From NCBI GenBank assembly GCA_045107005.1, contig JBGCFP010000101.1, forward strand, positions 1 to 64,000: DNA of 64,000 nt, given 5' to 3'. A program made the position numbers and the translations under genes. How positions within the stretch are numbered: the stretch's first letter is position 1; the number at the start of each line of letters is the position of its first letter. This document shows, one piece after another, positions 1 to 8,978 of this stretch. The stretch is from JBCCMA01 sp045107005. Lineage in GTDB: Bacteria; Pseudomonadota; Gammaproteobacteria; Steroidobacterales; JBCCMA01. The notes beneath the pieces are model-generated. The model was not told where the DNA came from, ran no database searches, and saw nothing but the letters and a program-made list of their open reading frames with translations.

Positions 1-1
1 G

Positions 2-1603
2 CCCGCAGGTAACTATGCGGTGGTGATTGGTGCCGGCGCATTCGGTGCCACCGGACAGTTCGCCCAACTTGGCTATGGTAACGCGGCGATCCCGAATATC
101 AGCTTTGTTGGTGGCAATCGTTTTGGGTGGTTTGAACGTGCTTCAACGGATATCCGCGTGGTGGTCGAAGGCTTCATGACCAACGATTTGGACGGCGACG
201 GTGTTGATGCGGAGTTCGACAACTGTGCCGAGGTCGCCAACGCCGATCAGACCGACACCGACGGTGACGGCATTGGCAACGCCTGCGACGCGGATCTAAA
301 CAACGATTGTACTGTCAACGTGGTTGATCTGGGAATTCTGCGCTCGGTCTTTTTCGAGGCCGATGCTGACGCTGACTTTAACGGCGATGGCGTGGTTAAC
401 GTGATCGCTCTGGGTAATCTGCGCAGTCGCTTCTTTTCCCCGCCTGGACCAAGTGGTCGTCAAACCATCTGCGATTTTCCGGTAGAGCTTGATAGTCAAC
501 TCGTTTGGCGCGGCACGTTTTCTTATGATTTTGATACGGGCATCGAGAGAGGTTCACTCGATATGGGCACCGATTTTTTCTTCGACCGCCAAACCGCGAC
601 GGAATCCTATTTTAGACCGCTGTCTGGTGCATCGATCGGGTTGATCGGGCCTGAGGAGCCTAGCGTGCTCGATTGCGCGCAGGCCGCTATGTCGCCCGAG
701 CGTTTGCCGCTGGCCAGCGTCAATCTCGACGACTGGCTGTGTGCGCGCACCAACGACGGGCGCCTGAGCCGTCTTCAAATTACCGGTGCGAACGTGCCGG
801 CGATCAATGAGGCGGCGCTACTGGAATTCACACTGACGACCTTTGCTTGCGACGACTGTGAAGTGGCTTACGACCCCACTCCACTTTCCAATCTGATCGG
901 CTGGTTCGATGGCGACAGTGCCGCTTCGTTTACAACAGAAAATGGCGCGCTGGTGGCGTGGGCCGATCGCAGCGGTAATCTCGAGCCGATCACCCCACCC
1001 AGCGTCGCGCAGCAACCGGCGATCACTGCAACCGGGATCAACGGCATCGGGTCAGTTGTCTTCGACGGCACCGACGATCGGTTGTGTACAAATACTCCTG
1101 TGAGCCTGCAGCCGGGATACTCGGTCTTTGTGGTTGCGCAAAATGACGTGCGTATGGACTACAACGGGCTGCTGAGTCTGCGCGATCCGTCCGTGGCCGG
1201 ACAGGCCTCCTTCGAACTGTACTGGCAGGTAGGTACCACCGATGCAGCGGGCGGCAATCTGGTCGCCGTGGCCAATCGCGAGATCGGACAGTTGTCCGGT
1301 CTGCGCCTGCTTAATCCGCCGCCGGCCGTCACACAGACCTATTTGGCATCCGCGGGTCTGGCCTCGTCTGACCCCGGGTCTGCCTTTCTTCGCGTCAACG
1401 CAAACCCGGCTTCACCGCTCGTCATCGGCACGCCCGCGACGCCGGTAAACAGCCATGAGCTTTGCGTTGGTCACGGCTTCGGTCCGTTGGTCACCGGCAA
1501 TACGCTCAATGGCTCGATCGGTGAAGTGCTGATTTTTGATCGCAGGCTGTCAATCCTGGAAATCCTTTTTGTCGAAACCTATCTGACGCAGAAGTGGTTC
1601 TAG
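2..1603 (+). CDS. Secreted TSP3/dockerin-like protein with LamG-like C-terminus (5' partial)
   Basis: The frame is open to the first bases of the window and already encodes conserved sequence before the first possible GTG at 20, so the true start lies upstream. The visible part aligns with the paralogue at 25480-26700: an Ala/Gly-rich strand region, then a TSP3 stretch (about nt 188-300, DGDGxD and DNC motifs), two dockerin-like calcium loops each followed by LGxLRxxFF (about nt 295-440), a PPGPSG tail, and a shared domain of about 130 residues with paired cysteines. The last 240 residues (from about nt 865) resemble a concanavalin A-like/LamG fold and are absent from the paralogue. The second loop reads VNVIAL instead of VNVxDL, so one calcium ligand is lost. 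It is probably extracellular; its binding partner or substrate is unknown. Confidence 0.75.
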   Translation, partial: PAGNYAVVIGAGAFGATGQFAQLGYGNAAIPNISFVGGNRFGWFERASTDIRVVVEGFMTNDLDGDGVDAEFDNCAEVANADQTDTDGDGIGNACDADLNNDCTVNVVDLGILRSVFFEADADADFNGDGVVNVIALGNLRSRFFSPPGPSGRQTICDFPVELDSQLVWRGTFSYDFDTGIERGSLDMGTDFFFDRQTATESYFRPLSGASIGLIGPEEPSVLDCAQAAMSPERLPLASVNLDDWLCARTNDGRLSRLQITGANVPAINEAALLEFTLTTFACDDCEVAYDPTPLSNLIGWFDGDSAASFTTENGALVAWADRSGNLEPITPPSVAQQPAITATGINGIGSVVFDGTDDRLCTNTPVSLQPGYSVFVVAQNDVRMDYNGLLSLRDPSVAGQASFELYWQVGTTDAAGGNLVAVANREIGQLSGLRLLNPPPAVTQTYLASAGLASSDPGSAFLRVNANPASPLVIGTPATPVNSHELCVGHGFGPLVTGNTLNGSIGEVLIFDRRLSILEILFVETYLTQKWF

Positions 1604-1623
1604 CCCGCGGGACACCTGCATAG

Positions 1624-1651
1624 CGCCGCCTGAAGTTTCAGGCGGCGTTTT
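1624..1651 (+). terminator. Rho-independent terminator
   Basis: Eleven-base arms (CGCCGCCTGAA / TTCAGGCGGCG) meet around a very short loop and are followed directly by TTTT. It lies 20 bases after the stop of the LamG protein and also faces the 3' end of the convergent DUF1304 gene. Confidence 0.85.
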
Positions 1652-1670
1652 GGGTCTGCGCAAACGGGAT

Positions 1671-2033
1671 TCAGGTGAGAAAAAGCGCCGCCAACGCCAG
1701 CAGCGCCGGTATAGCCTGAACGAAGAGAATCTTGCGCGACGCTGTTGCTGCGCCGTACAGACCTGCAACAAGCACGAACAGTAGAAAACATACCGCCACG
1801 TTGTGCTGCCAATGCGGATCGGCAATCAGCACCGACCAGATCAGACCCGCGGCCAGAAATCCGTTGTAGAGTCCCTGATTCGCCGCCATCATTTTGGTCG
1901 GTTCAAACAACTCGCGCGGAAACTGGCTGAAAATCTTCGGGCCTTTCGTGGTCCAGCGAAACATTTCGAACCACAGGATATAAAGATGCAGGGCGGCGAT
2001 GGCCAGAATCAGAATTTTGGCAGGAATGCTCAC
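1671..2033 (-). CDS. DUF1304 family small membrane protein
   Basis: This is a protein of about 120 residues with four hydrophobic segments, typical of the DUF1304 family. Conserved features are the N-terminal IPAKILI segment, LHLYILWFEMF, and the central NQGLYNGFLAAGLIW motif. I chose the GTG at 2033 because it gives the usual family length; the longer frame to 2201 adds about 56 residues with no membrane character or family similarity. The family is an inner-membrane group without an assigned function. It converges on the preceding gene, with the shared hairpin between them. Confidence 0.85.
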   Translation of the reverse strand: MSIPAKILILAIAALHLYILWFEMFRWTTKGPKIFSQFPRELFEPTKMMAANQGLYNGFLAAGLIWSVLIADPHWQHNVAVCFLLFVLVAGLYGAATASRKILFVQAIPALLALAALFLT

Positions 2034-2567
2034 TTCGATACCGCGTGATGGTGATTGGCGTGCCCGCGAGCATGGCACCGTTTTGGTCACGGGTGCAAAC
2101 ACGACCCATGGTTCTTCGCACCATGGTGCAGGACAGGCGGTTACAGAGGCATCCAGATTCGTCGGCCTGAAATGTGGCGTTGGCTTCTCCTGGATGCACA
2201 CTTCGACATTTTGCGGTGTCCTGTTCGTGGGGGCGCTTGCTCGCCGTCAGGAAGCCGTTTGGTTTTGAGATGGGAACAACAGAAGATTGATTCCGGTAGC
2301 GATGCACCTGAATCCCATTGAGGAAGGCAGCGCTCTGTCGTTCCAAACGGTGACGGGCGACCCGCGGCTGAATGATCAGGGTCAGATTTCTCTGCACGGC
2401 AATATTTACAGCGCCAGTGTCGGCGGTGCGAAGGAAATGACACTCTCGCGAGCTGATCAGAATGCCCCGCCAGCTGCTTTTGACAATTATCAAAGAGCAC
2501 AAATACAAATTGCTATAGCGTGAAATAGGAGAAAACTCCAACAACGCTATCTCTTCGGTGCTTTCGA
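2034..2567. other. Intergenic region upstream of the P450 island
   Basis: About 530 bases without a convincing gene. Short frames exist on both strands, including a 249-codon antisense frame that runs over the P450 start, but none looks like a known protein. Base composition changes toward A+T near its right end, where the low-GC block begins. Confidence 0.5.
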
Positions 2568-3866
2568 ATGCCATCACATTTAGTGACCGAAACCATTTTT
2601 GATCCGCAGATTCAGGAATGCCCCTATGCCTATTATTCCAGGATGCATACATTGGATCCTGTTCATTATGATGAGCAAGCCGATACCTACCTTGTCACAA
2701 CACATGAGCTAATTACGCAGGCCGCTGCCGATTTCGAAGTGTTTTCGAGCGCCTTTGACCTTAGGCGGGAAGCGGGCGGCCCGGACAGCGCTTCAAGCGA
2801 CGAGTTATTCAGAACGAAAGGCTACCTTGTCGAGGATGTGTTAACACAAGTTGATCCACCCAGACACACGGCCTTTCGCAATATGGTGAAGCCGTTATTC
2901 ATCGGCCCTGTAGCGAACTCAATGGAGAGTTTTATCGAGCGGCATGTAGATGAACTTCTTGATGGTTTTATAGAAAAAGAGTCGGTGGAATTTTTCAGCG
3001 AATTCGCTACCCCATTACCTTTGGACATGATTAGCGATCAATTGGGCGTGCCACGAAAAGACATAGGGAAATTCAAGGTTTGGACCGACGCGATCATAGA
3101 AACGCTGGGCATAATGCTATCGGAAGAGCGCAAACAGGAGTGCACACAAAGGATTATCGAGTTCCAACACTACTTCGTGGCCATCATGGAGCAAAAACGT
3201 GCAAATCCCTCCGACGACATTATTTCGTTTATTGCATCCGCACGACTTGATCATGAAGATCGGGAACTTACCGTCGAGGAGCGCCTGGCTTTAATTCAAC
3301 AATTACTTGTCGCTGGCAACGAAACAACTCGCAATCATCTCGCGAAGATTATGGTTTTACTTATACAAAATCCCGAACAGCAAGAGACACTTCGCAACAG
3401 ACCCGATCTTATCAAGAACTTTGTCGAAGAATCGCTTCGCATTGAATCACCCGTTCAAGGCATTTTTCGGAAAACGACGCGCGACGTTACGTTGGGCGGT
3501 ACATGCATCCCCAAGGATGCAAAGGTACTTCTAATGTATGGCGCTGGTAACAGAGATAACACCATGTTTGCCGACGCCGCCAAGCTGGATATAAATCGTG
3601 TAAACGCCAAGCGTCACCTCGCTTTTGGTTCTGGACCGCATGCGTGCATCGGATCCATGCTGGCAAGAAAGGAACTGCAGGTATCGATCCGCCAAATATT
3701 AAAACGCATGAAAGACATACGTTTTGCATCTGCAGATCAAAAACTTAGTCACAAACCAAATTTGATACTCCGAGCATTGGATGGAGAATTGAACCTACGC
3801 TTTACGAAAACTGAAACTAATCGCCAAAGCGAGGTTTGTGCCGATGGGCATAACCAAAAACCCTAA
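2568..3866 (+). CDS. Cytochrome P450
   Basis: A soluble bacterial class P450 of 432 residues. The I-helix oxygen-activation motif AGNETT is at residues 249-254, the ExxR pair appears as EESLR in the K-helix near 290, and the haem-thiolate loop FGSGPHACIG lies at about 353-362 with the proximal Cys at 360. It would hydroxylate or epoxidise a small hydrophobic substrate using electrons from a ferredoxin or flavodoxin system, none of which is encoded nearby. Its 3' end overlaps the alpha/beta hydrolase gene by 29 bases, which suggests co-expression and a shared pathway. Composition is poorer in GC than the genes after 8 kb, consistent with transfer. The substrate cannot be told from sequence. 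Confidence 0.95.
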   Translation: MPSHLVTETIFDPQIQECPYAYYSRMHTLDPVHYDEQADTYLVTTHELITQAAADFEVFSSAFDLRREAGGPDSASSDELFRTKGYLVEDVLTQVDPPRHTAFRNMVKPLFIGPVANSMESFIERHVDELLDGFIEKESVEFFSEFATPLPLDMISDQLGVPRKDIGKFKVWTDAIIETLGIMLSEERKQECTQRIIEFQHYFVAIMEQKRANPSDDIISFIASARLDHEDRELTVEERLALIQQLLVAGNETTRNHLAKIMVLLIQNPEQQETLRNRPDLIKNFVEESLRIESPVQGIFRKTTRDVTLGGTCIPKDAKVLLMYGAGNRDNTMFADAAKLDINRVNAKRHLAFGSGPHACIGSMLARKELQVSIRQILKRMKDIRFASADQKLSHKPNLILRALDGELNLRFTKTETNRQSEVCADGHNQKP

Positions 3867-4668
3867 TTGTACGGACGCGCGAATTACGCGGAATTATCTT
3901 GAATGCGACTTTGGCCAGCTTCATTACTATGAAATGGGAAAGGGGCCATGTTTAATATTGATTCATCAATCACCGCTCAATGGCAGAGCATTTGAACGCG
4001 GCATACCGTTGCTGGCACAAGCGGGACTTCGTGTTGTGGCTGTGGATACGCCCGGTTATGGAAATTCCGACGGACCAACCAAAGTACCTACGATTGAAGC
4101 GTATGCAAATATTTACCCGCAAGTTCTATCCGGTTTAGGGGAATCGAGCGCTCATTTTTTAGGCCACCATACCGGTGCCCGCATCATTTGCTCCATTGCA
4201 TCTCAATATCCCGAATTGATTCGCTCCCCGATATTCAATGGCCCGGTTCTTCTCGACGACGAGGAAGCTAAAAAATACGACGCGCTTCATTTTGGTACTG
4301 AAGCACTGCACAAAGACGGCTCGCATCTCATTCAAACCTGGAAAAAGCGCGAGCATTTCACGCCCGGATGGACTGACACTGTTGCCATGCATCGCCGAGT
4401 CGTGGATATGCTCTGGGCAGGTGACCATGAATGGTTCGGGCACTATGCAGCCATTAAGTACCCGATGCTTGATGATTTCATGAAGCTGACATCACGCGCG
4501 ATGATCTTTATAAATACGGGTGATATGGCGTATCCGATGGCACTCAAAGCTAAAGCGCTCAGACCTGACATGGACTATGCCGAGCTGGAAGGCGGCACCC
4601 ATGATATCGTCGACGAGAAACCCGAAGACTGGTCCAAAGTGATCCTGGATTTTATTTTTGGTCACTGA
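3838..4668 (+). CDS. Alpha/beta hydrolase with atypical nucleophile elbow
   Basis: A 276-residue alpha/beta-hydrolase fold protein: HQSPLNG oxyanion loop near residue 41, VDTPGYGNSDGP strand/helix, and the elbow LGHHTGA at 108-114. The canonical GxSxG is replaced by G-H-H-T-G, so His 111 sits where Ser would be. A probable acid (NTGD, about 223) and the C-terminal His (GGTHD, about 252) are present. The start may be the ATG at 3838 or 3844, both inside the P450 3' end. I recall similar GHHTG elbows in unannotated bacterial hydrolases but know of no assigned reaction. Neighbours suggest hydrolysis of a P450 product, possibly releasing malonate; that is inference. Confidence 0.85.
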   Translation: MPMGITKNPNCTDARITRNYLECDFGQLHYYEMGKGPCLILIHQSPLNGRAFERGIPLLAQAGLRVVAVDTPGYGNSDGPTKVPTIEAYANIYPQVLSGLGESSAHFLGHHTGARIICSIASQYPELIRSPIFNGPVLLDDEEAKKYDALHFGTEALHKDGSHLIQTWKKREHFTPGWTDTVAMHRRVVDMLWAGDHEWFGHYAAIKYPMLDDFMKLTSRAMIFINTGDMAYPMALKAKALRPDMDYAELEGGTHDIVDEKPEDWSKVILDFIFGH

Positions 4669-5275
4669 TTCCTGTTTTTTGTGTCTCACGCGTTACGACA
4701 AATATTGTCGGCCAATAACTGCAACGCCAAACAGCATGTTTCGTTCGTTGGCGTGTGATCATTGATTGGATGCTGTGGCGAACGTGACGACCGAACAAAC
4801 GTCAATTGCCGCATGTGTCACGAGCACTAGCCTAGTCACTCGACCCCATTAAATGCTTCCAGAACAAATGCCGCTCCTGTCACTCAAAGCCGCAATCGTC
4901 CTGCGTTACGACCGTCGAATCAAAGCTCCGAGCCGTGCACTGTTTTTGCGTGTCGACAAGTTCTCGCAGAGTTTCGCGCCCACGCAACGAACATTCGACG
5001 ACACCCTGCTTTGACGCTTTTTATTGTCCAGACAACCGTTTGCTCTACTTCGCATGTGGGGCGCTTGAGCTTCCTGACTCTCAAGCCCAAGTGTGGTCAG
5101 CCTAAAACAGTACTTTAGAAAATGTAACGAGCAACGCTAATGAGAAAGGGTAGCCAGTGAAAATACGACAAGTTCTCGCATTTGCAGTCAATCACAATCG
5201 ATCAGAAAACCTCGGAGCCAGCGCACATCAGTCTTGGCCGGATGTGCGGCTCAATCGCCTGAAGGCGGCTACACA
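4669..5275. other. Intergenic region between hydrolase and malonate carrier
   Basis: About 600 bases with no credible gene. A small palindrome (CGACAA / TTGTCG, 4696-4710) lies shortly after the hydrolase stop and could be a weak terminator or an operator. The madL promoter should be in the right half, but I see no strong match to a sigma-70 consensus. Confidence 0.4.
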
Positions 5276-5641
5276 ATGATTATTTACGGCGTGGCCTTGC
5301 TGGCGTTCTGCATGCTCGCAGGCGTAGCAGTCGGCGACGTGCTGGGCTCGCTCATTGGCGTAAAGGCGAATGTGGGTGGCGTTGGCATTGCCATGCTGCT
5401 ATTGCTGATACTAACCAACATCTCGATCAAGACATTCAAACTCAATCCAGTGTCAGAGAACGGAATCGCATTCTGGAGCGCTATGTATATCCCCATCATT
5501 GTCGCGATGGCGGCAAAACAAAACGTAGTGGCAGCGGTATCCAACGGTTGGCTCGCTATCGTTGCGGGCGTACTCGCAGTCGTTGCGAGTTTCATTATGG
5601 TTCCGGTTTTATCCCGCATAGGTAAAGGAGATGAGGGATGA
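5276..5641 (+). CDS. madL: Malonate transporter subunit MadL
   Basis: A 121-residue hydrophobic protein starting MIIYGVALLA, with about four membrane segments, matching the MadL half of the MadLM malonate:sodium symporter known from Malonomonas rubra and from mat/mdc clusters. I use the ATG at 5276, since upstream TTG/GTG extensions add a hydrophilic tail foreign to the family. The stop codon overlaps the start of madM (ATGA at 5638-5641), so the two are translationally coupled, as expected for obligate partners. It would sit in the inner membrane and import malonate. Confidence 0.9.
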   Translation: MIIYGVALLAFCMLAGVAVGDVLGSLIGVKANVGGVGIAMLLLLILTNISIKTFKLNPVSENGIAFWSAMYIPIIVAMAAKQNVVAAVSNGWLAIVAGVLAVVASFIMVPVLSRIGKGDEG

Positions 5642-6402
5642 TTATCGAGACGATTTCACAGGTAATGGTCAAGAACGGGCTGATCACAGCCTTTGTTTTT
5701 GTGGGGGTAGTGGTTTGGATTTCGTATTTGATCTCCAACAAGCTCACAAGGGGGCATATTCATGGATCCGCAATTGCCATCACACTGGGACTGGTCTTAG
5801 CCTACCTTGGTGGATTACAAACCGGCGGCAGTAAGGGGCTCGCCGACTTCCAGTTACTCAGCGGTGTCGGCTTGCTCGGCGGCGCCATGTTCCGCGATTT
5901 TGCGATCGTTGCCACGGCCTTCGGAGCTGATCTCAGCGCAATAAAAAAAGCCGGTTATATTGGGGCTTTGTCGCTGTTCATTGGCGTTTCACTCTCTTTT
6001 TTTACAGGTGCCCTGGTTGCGGTCGCCTTCGGATATTCCGATGCCGTATCCATCGCCACGATTGGCGCCGGTGCTGCCACCTATATCGTTGGCCCCGTTA
6101 CCGGCACTGCGCTTGGAGCCAGCTCGGATGTAATTGCATTGAGCGTTGCCGCCGGACTGGTCAAGTCTGTCCTGGTGATGGTAGGCACCCCATTTGTCGC
6201 AAAAAAAATTGGATTAGACAATCCCCGGTCAGCCCTCATCTATGGTGGGCTGATGGGCACGACAAGTGGTGTTGCAGGCGGTTTAGCTGCTACCGACCCC
6301 AAGCTGGTCCCCTATGGCGCCATGACAGCCACTTTTTATACCGGGCTCGGCTGCTTATTGGCGCCCTCCGTTTTATATCTGGCCGTGACAGTTTTTGTTT
6401 AA
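5638..6402 (+). CDS. madM: Malonate transporter subunit MadM
   Basis: A 254-residue polytopic protein with about eight membrane segments and many glycines, the usual MadM length. Recognisable family segments are KNGLITAF at the N-terminus, SYLISNKLTRG, HGSAIAITLGL and the GAATYIVGPVTG loop. With MadL it forms the sodium-dependent malonate importer. The gene starts inside madL and is followed 31 bases later by the malonyl-CoA synthetase start, giving a compact import-and-activate operon. No mdc-type malonate decarboxylase is present here. Confidence 0.93.
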   Translation: MIIETISQVMVKNGLITAFVFVGVVVWISYLISNKLTRGHIHGSAIAITLGLVLAYLGGLQTGGSKGLADFQLLSGVGLLGGAMFRDFAIVATAFGADLSAIKKAGYIGALSLFIGVSLSFFTGALVAVAFGYSDAVSIATIGAGAATYIVGPVTGTALGASSDVIALSVAAGLVKSVLVMVGTPFVAKKIGLDNPRSALIYGGLMGTTSGVAGGLAATDPKLVPYGAMTATFYTGLGCLLAPSVLYLAVTVFV

Positions 6403-6433
6403 CCGTTTGGCCGACAATAATTTAGGGATCTCC

Positions 6434-7951
6434 ATGATGACTGATCACGACTTTAATTTGTACGCTCATTTCCACAAGCAATTTCAAAAGCACGCCGACA
6501 AAGTATTGCTGACTACTGAGCTCGGTCAAGAGTACCGATACATAGATATACGATTGGAATCCGCTCGCCTCGCATGCTTTTTAACAGAAATGGGAATTCA
6601 AGTCGGCGATCGTATTTCGGTGCAAGTGCAAAAGTCCCCCCAAGCGCTTTGTTTATATCTGGCGTGCTTACAAGCCGGCTTTGTGTTCCATCCACTAAAT
6701 ACTGGCTACCAGGAAAGTGAACTCGAATATTTTCTGAACAATGCAGAACCAACACTCGTGGTTTGCGACGAAAGCGCACTGAGCACGATGCAGCGTTTGG
6801 CCAGCACCGCTGGGGTTCCGCATGTGCTGACACTTAACAGCGACGGCACAGGGTCGCTGATCGCACGATCGCGCAGTGCATCAACAGATTTCACGGCAGT
6901 AGTACGTGCAGCAGACGACTTGGCCGCCCTGCTTTATTCCTCTGGCACCACGGGTGTTCCCAAAGGCATCATGCTCAGTCATGCAAACCTTTTATGCAAT
7001 GCCGAATCGCTAGTGCAAGCCTGGGGCTTTACGGACGAGGATTGCTTATTTCATGCCCTGCCAATTTTTCATGTACACGGCCTTTTTGTCGCATTGGGTT
7101 GCGTGTTGTTAAGCGGAGCGAGTATGCAGTGGCAACCGGGGTTTAACGCCAAAAACGCCGTGGCGCTATTGCCCAGGTGCAGCGTCATGATGGGTGTGCC
7201 GACTTATTATACTCGCTTGCTAAACGAGGAAAATTTCAACCGCGACACCGTAAAAACCATGCGCCTGTTTATCTCCGGTTCTGCACCATTGCTGGTCGAG
7301 ACTTTTAATGAGTTCGAACAGCGTACTGGCCATAGTATTCTGGAACGCTACGGTATGACAGAAACCAATATGAATACCTCCAACCCCTTGCAAGGGGAAC
7401 GCAAGCCCGGCACGGTGGGGCTGCCTCTTCCGGGAGTCACGGTGCGTATTACCGATGAGGAAAACAATGTAATTGCGAACGGTGAGGTCGGCAACCTTCA
7501 AGTGACAGGCCCGAATGTGTTTAAGGGTTACTGGAAAATGCCGGAGAAGACAGCAGAGGACTTCACTTCGGAGGGCTTTTTCAATACCGGCGACAAAGGC
7601 CGCATCGACGAAGATGGCTATGTAGCGATTGTTGGTCGCGCCAAGGACATGGTGATCACTGGTGGCTTGAACGTTTACCCCAAAGAAATTGAATTATTGG
7701 TCGACGACCTGCCGGGAGTAAAAGAGTCCGCCGTTATTGGTGTACCACATTCCGATTTCGGTGAAGCTGTTGTGGCCATCGTGGTGAGTAAAGTCGGAGA
7801 ACAGCCAACAGAAAACGACATTATCTCTGCGGTAAAAAATAGTCTAGCCAATTTCAAAGTACCAAAGCGTGTTGTATTTGTTAGTGAACTGCCGCGCAAT
7901 ACGATGGGGAAGGTACAGAAAAATGTTCTGCGAGAGCGATATCAAGACTGA
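6434..7951 (+). CDS. matB: Malonyl-CoA synthetase (MatB-like, AMP-forming)
   Basis: An ANL-superfamily acyl-CoA synthetase of 505 residues from the ATG at 6434, which has an AGGGA ribosome site; the frame is open upstream to 6395 inside madM. The phosphate loop SSGTTGVPKG begins near residue 169, ERYGMTE is at 304-310, the hinge GRAKDMVITGG at about 401 and the catalytic Lys in NTMGKVQK at 493. The segment HALPIFHVHGLFVALG and MGVPTYYTRLL are characteristic of MatB, which makes malonyl-CoA from malonate, ATP and CoA. The adjacent MadLM carrier strongly supports this assignment. MatA (malonyl-CoA decarboxylase) is not in the window, so malonyl-CoA may feed fatty acid or polyketide synthesis, or a decarboxylase elsewhere. 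Confidence 0.9.
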   Translation: MMTDHDFNLYAHFHKQFQKHADKVLLTTELGQEYRYIDIRLESARLACFLTEMGIQVGDRISVQVQKSPQALCLYLACLQAGFVFHPLNTGYQESELEYFLNNAEPTLVVCDESALSTMQRLASTAGVPHVLTLNSDGTGSLIARSRSASTDFTAVVRAADDLAALLYSSGTTGVPKGIMLSHANLLCNAESLVQAWGFTDEDCLFHALPIFHVHGLFVALGCVLLSGASMQWQPGFNAKNAVALLPRCSVMMGVPTYYTRLLNEENFNRDTVKTMRLFISGSAPLLVETFNEFEQRTGHSILERYGMTETNMNTSNPLQGERKPGTVGLPLPGVTVRITDEENNVIANGEVGNLQVTGPNVFKGYWKMPEKTAEDFTSEGFFNTGDKGRIDEDGYVAIVGRAKDMVITGGLNVYPKEIELLVDDLPGVKESAVIGVPHSDFGEAVVAIVVSKVGEQPTENDIISAVKNSLANFKVPKRVVFVSELPRNTMGKVQKNVLRERYQD

Positions 7952-8248
7952 TCCTGCCCGCCAACAACGTACACGCCACCAAGCGACCTTCAATACCTCA
8001 AGCGCGTCCCGGCTGACGCAGCCGTCAGCGCTGGCACTCATGGACAACTCGAAGTGACTTTCCTCAGAAGTGTTGACTTGCCAATGCGCACCTGACGCCG
8101 TAAATAGCAACCTGGTAACGTTGGCAAAATTTGCGGTTTGCCTTGAACTTGCCCTGTTCCCGACGCTTGGAGTATTTTTCACCGACACGTCTTATTCATC
8201 GCGTTTACTGACGACAGCGAATGGCCACAACAAAGCTTAGGGACAGGC
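7952..8248. other. Intergenic boundary of the low-GC block
   Basis: About 300 bases without a gene. Base composition returns to GC-rich here, so the right edge of the presumed acquired block falls in this stretch. I see no tRNA, integrase or flanking repeat marking the edge. Confidence 0.4.
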
Positions 8249-8851
8249 ATGAACAAAATCATAGTCAGATCGCAGGCCAATGCGTTGGTCAACGAGTCGA
8301 TTTTTCTTCTTCGTCACCGCAGCTCGACGCCCAACCTCACCGAGGCACTGCGGCAGATTAGCAATCGTTTTTTCCAGTTGCACAACCAGATCAGGATGGC
8401 CCGCTCGCACACGGTCAAGTTGTACAACACGGGAAAATGGAGAGGGGACCGGCAGCAACGCTATCGGCACAAGCAGCGTTTCGACTCGCAGGATGCAAAC
8501 CTGGCCGGCATCGACGACATACTTGCTCAAGCGTACGGACGGTTCATTGAGGCGGTACGAAGAGAGTTTGCACGGGATCCTTACGACCCATCGGATGATC
8601 GCAAGAGCATGACCGAGAAGCTCAACGAGCTGGCCGACGTGATTAACGAATACGCCGATAAACTCGATCCATCAGGGTTGCAGCAAGCGCCAGTGCCGGA
8701 CCTGCACGCTACCGCACTCACGGGACCAAGCTTGTCGGCGTATCAGGATCACGTACCAGCACCTGGGCCGGCGGGCGGCACGCTCCAGGGGCTGTTAGTT
8801 GTTTGCGCCATCGTCGTACGCCTGTGTTCACTCATCCCCAGAAACAACTAG
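8249..8851 (+). CDS. Hypothetical protein with C-terminal hydrophobic segment
   Basis: A 200-codon frame that I do not recognise. The N-terminal two thirds are charged and probably helical (many Arg, Gln and Asp), and a single hydrophobic stretch near the C-terminus (LQGLLVVCAIVVRLC) could anchor it in the membrane. It sits alone between the malonate genes and the TolB/TPR gene, with overlapping frames on both strands, so coding status is uncertain. Confidence 0.35.
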   Translation: MNKIIVRSQANALVNESIFLLRHRSSTPNLTEALRQISNRFFQLHNQIRMARSHTVKLYNTGKWRGDRQQRYRHKQRFDSQDANLAGIDDILAQAYGRFIEAVRREFARDPYDPSDDRKSMTEKLNELADVINEYADKLDPSGLQQAPVPDLHATALTGPSLSAYQDHVPAPGPAGGTLQGLLVVCAIVVRLCSLIPRNN

Positions 8852-8978
8852 GCAAGCTTCGATCCACTCATTCGTTCGAGGTGCGATCCTGGGCCAGCTA
8901 TGGTCCGACCCCAAGCCTTCGTCAATGCGCTGGCAGGACGGATAGCTCCCACCGTGCCGATCAGCCATACTAGCTTTC

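Noticed and set aside
1903..2652. A 249-codon minus-strand frame between DUF1304 and the P450
   Set aside because: It overlaps real genes at both ends and has no signal peptide, domain or sensible composition, although a decayed regulator in its middle cannot be excluded.
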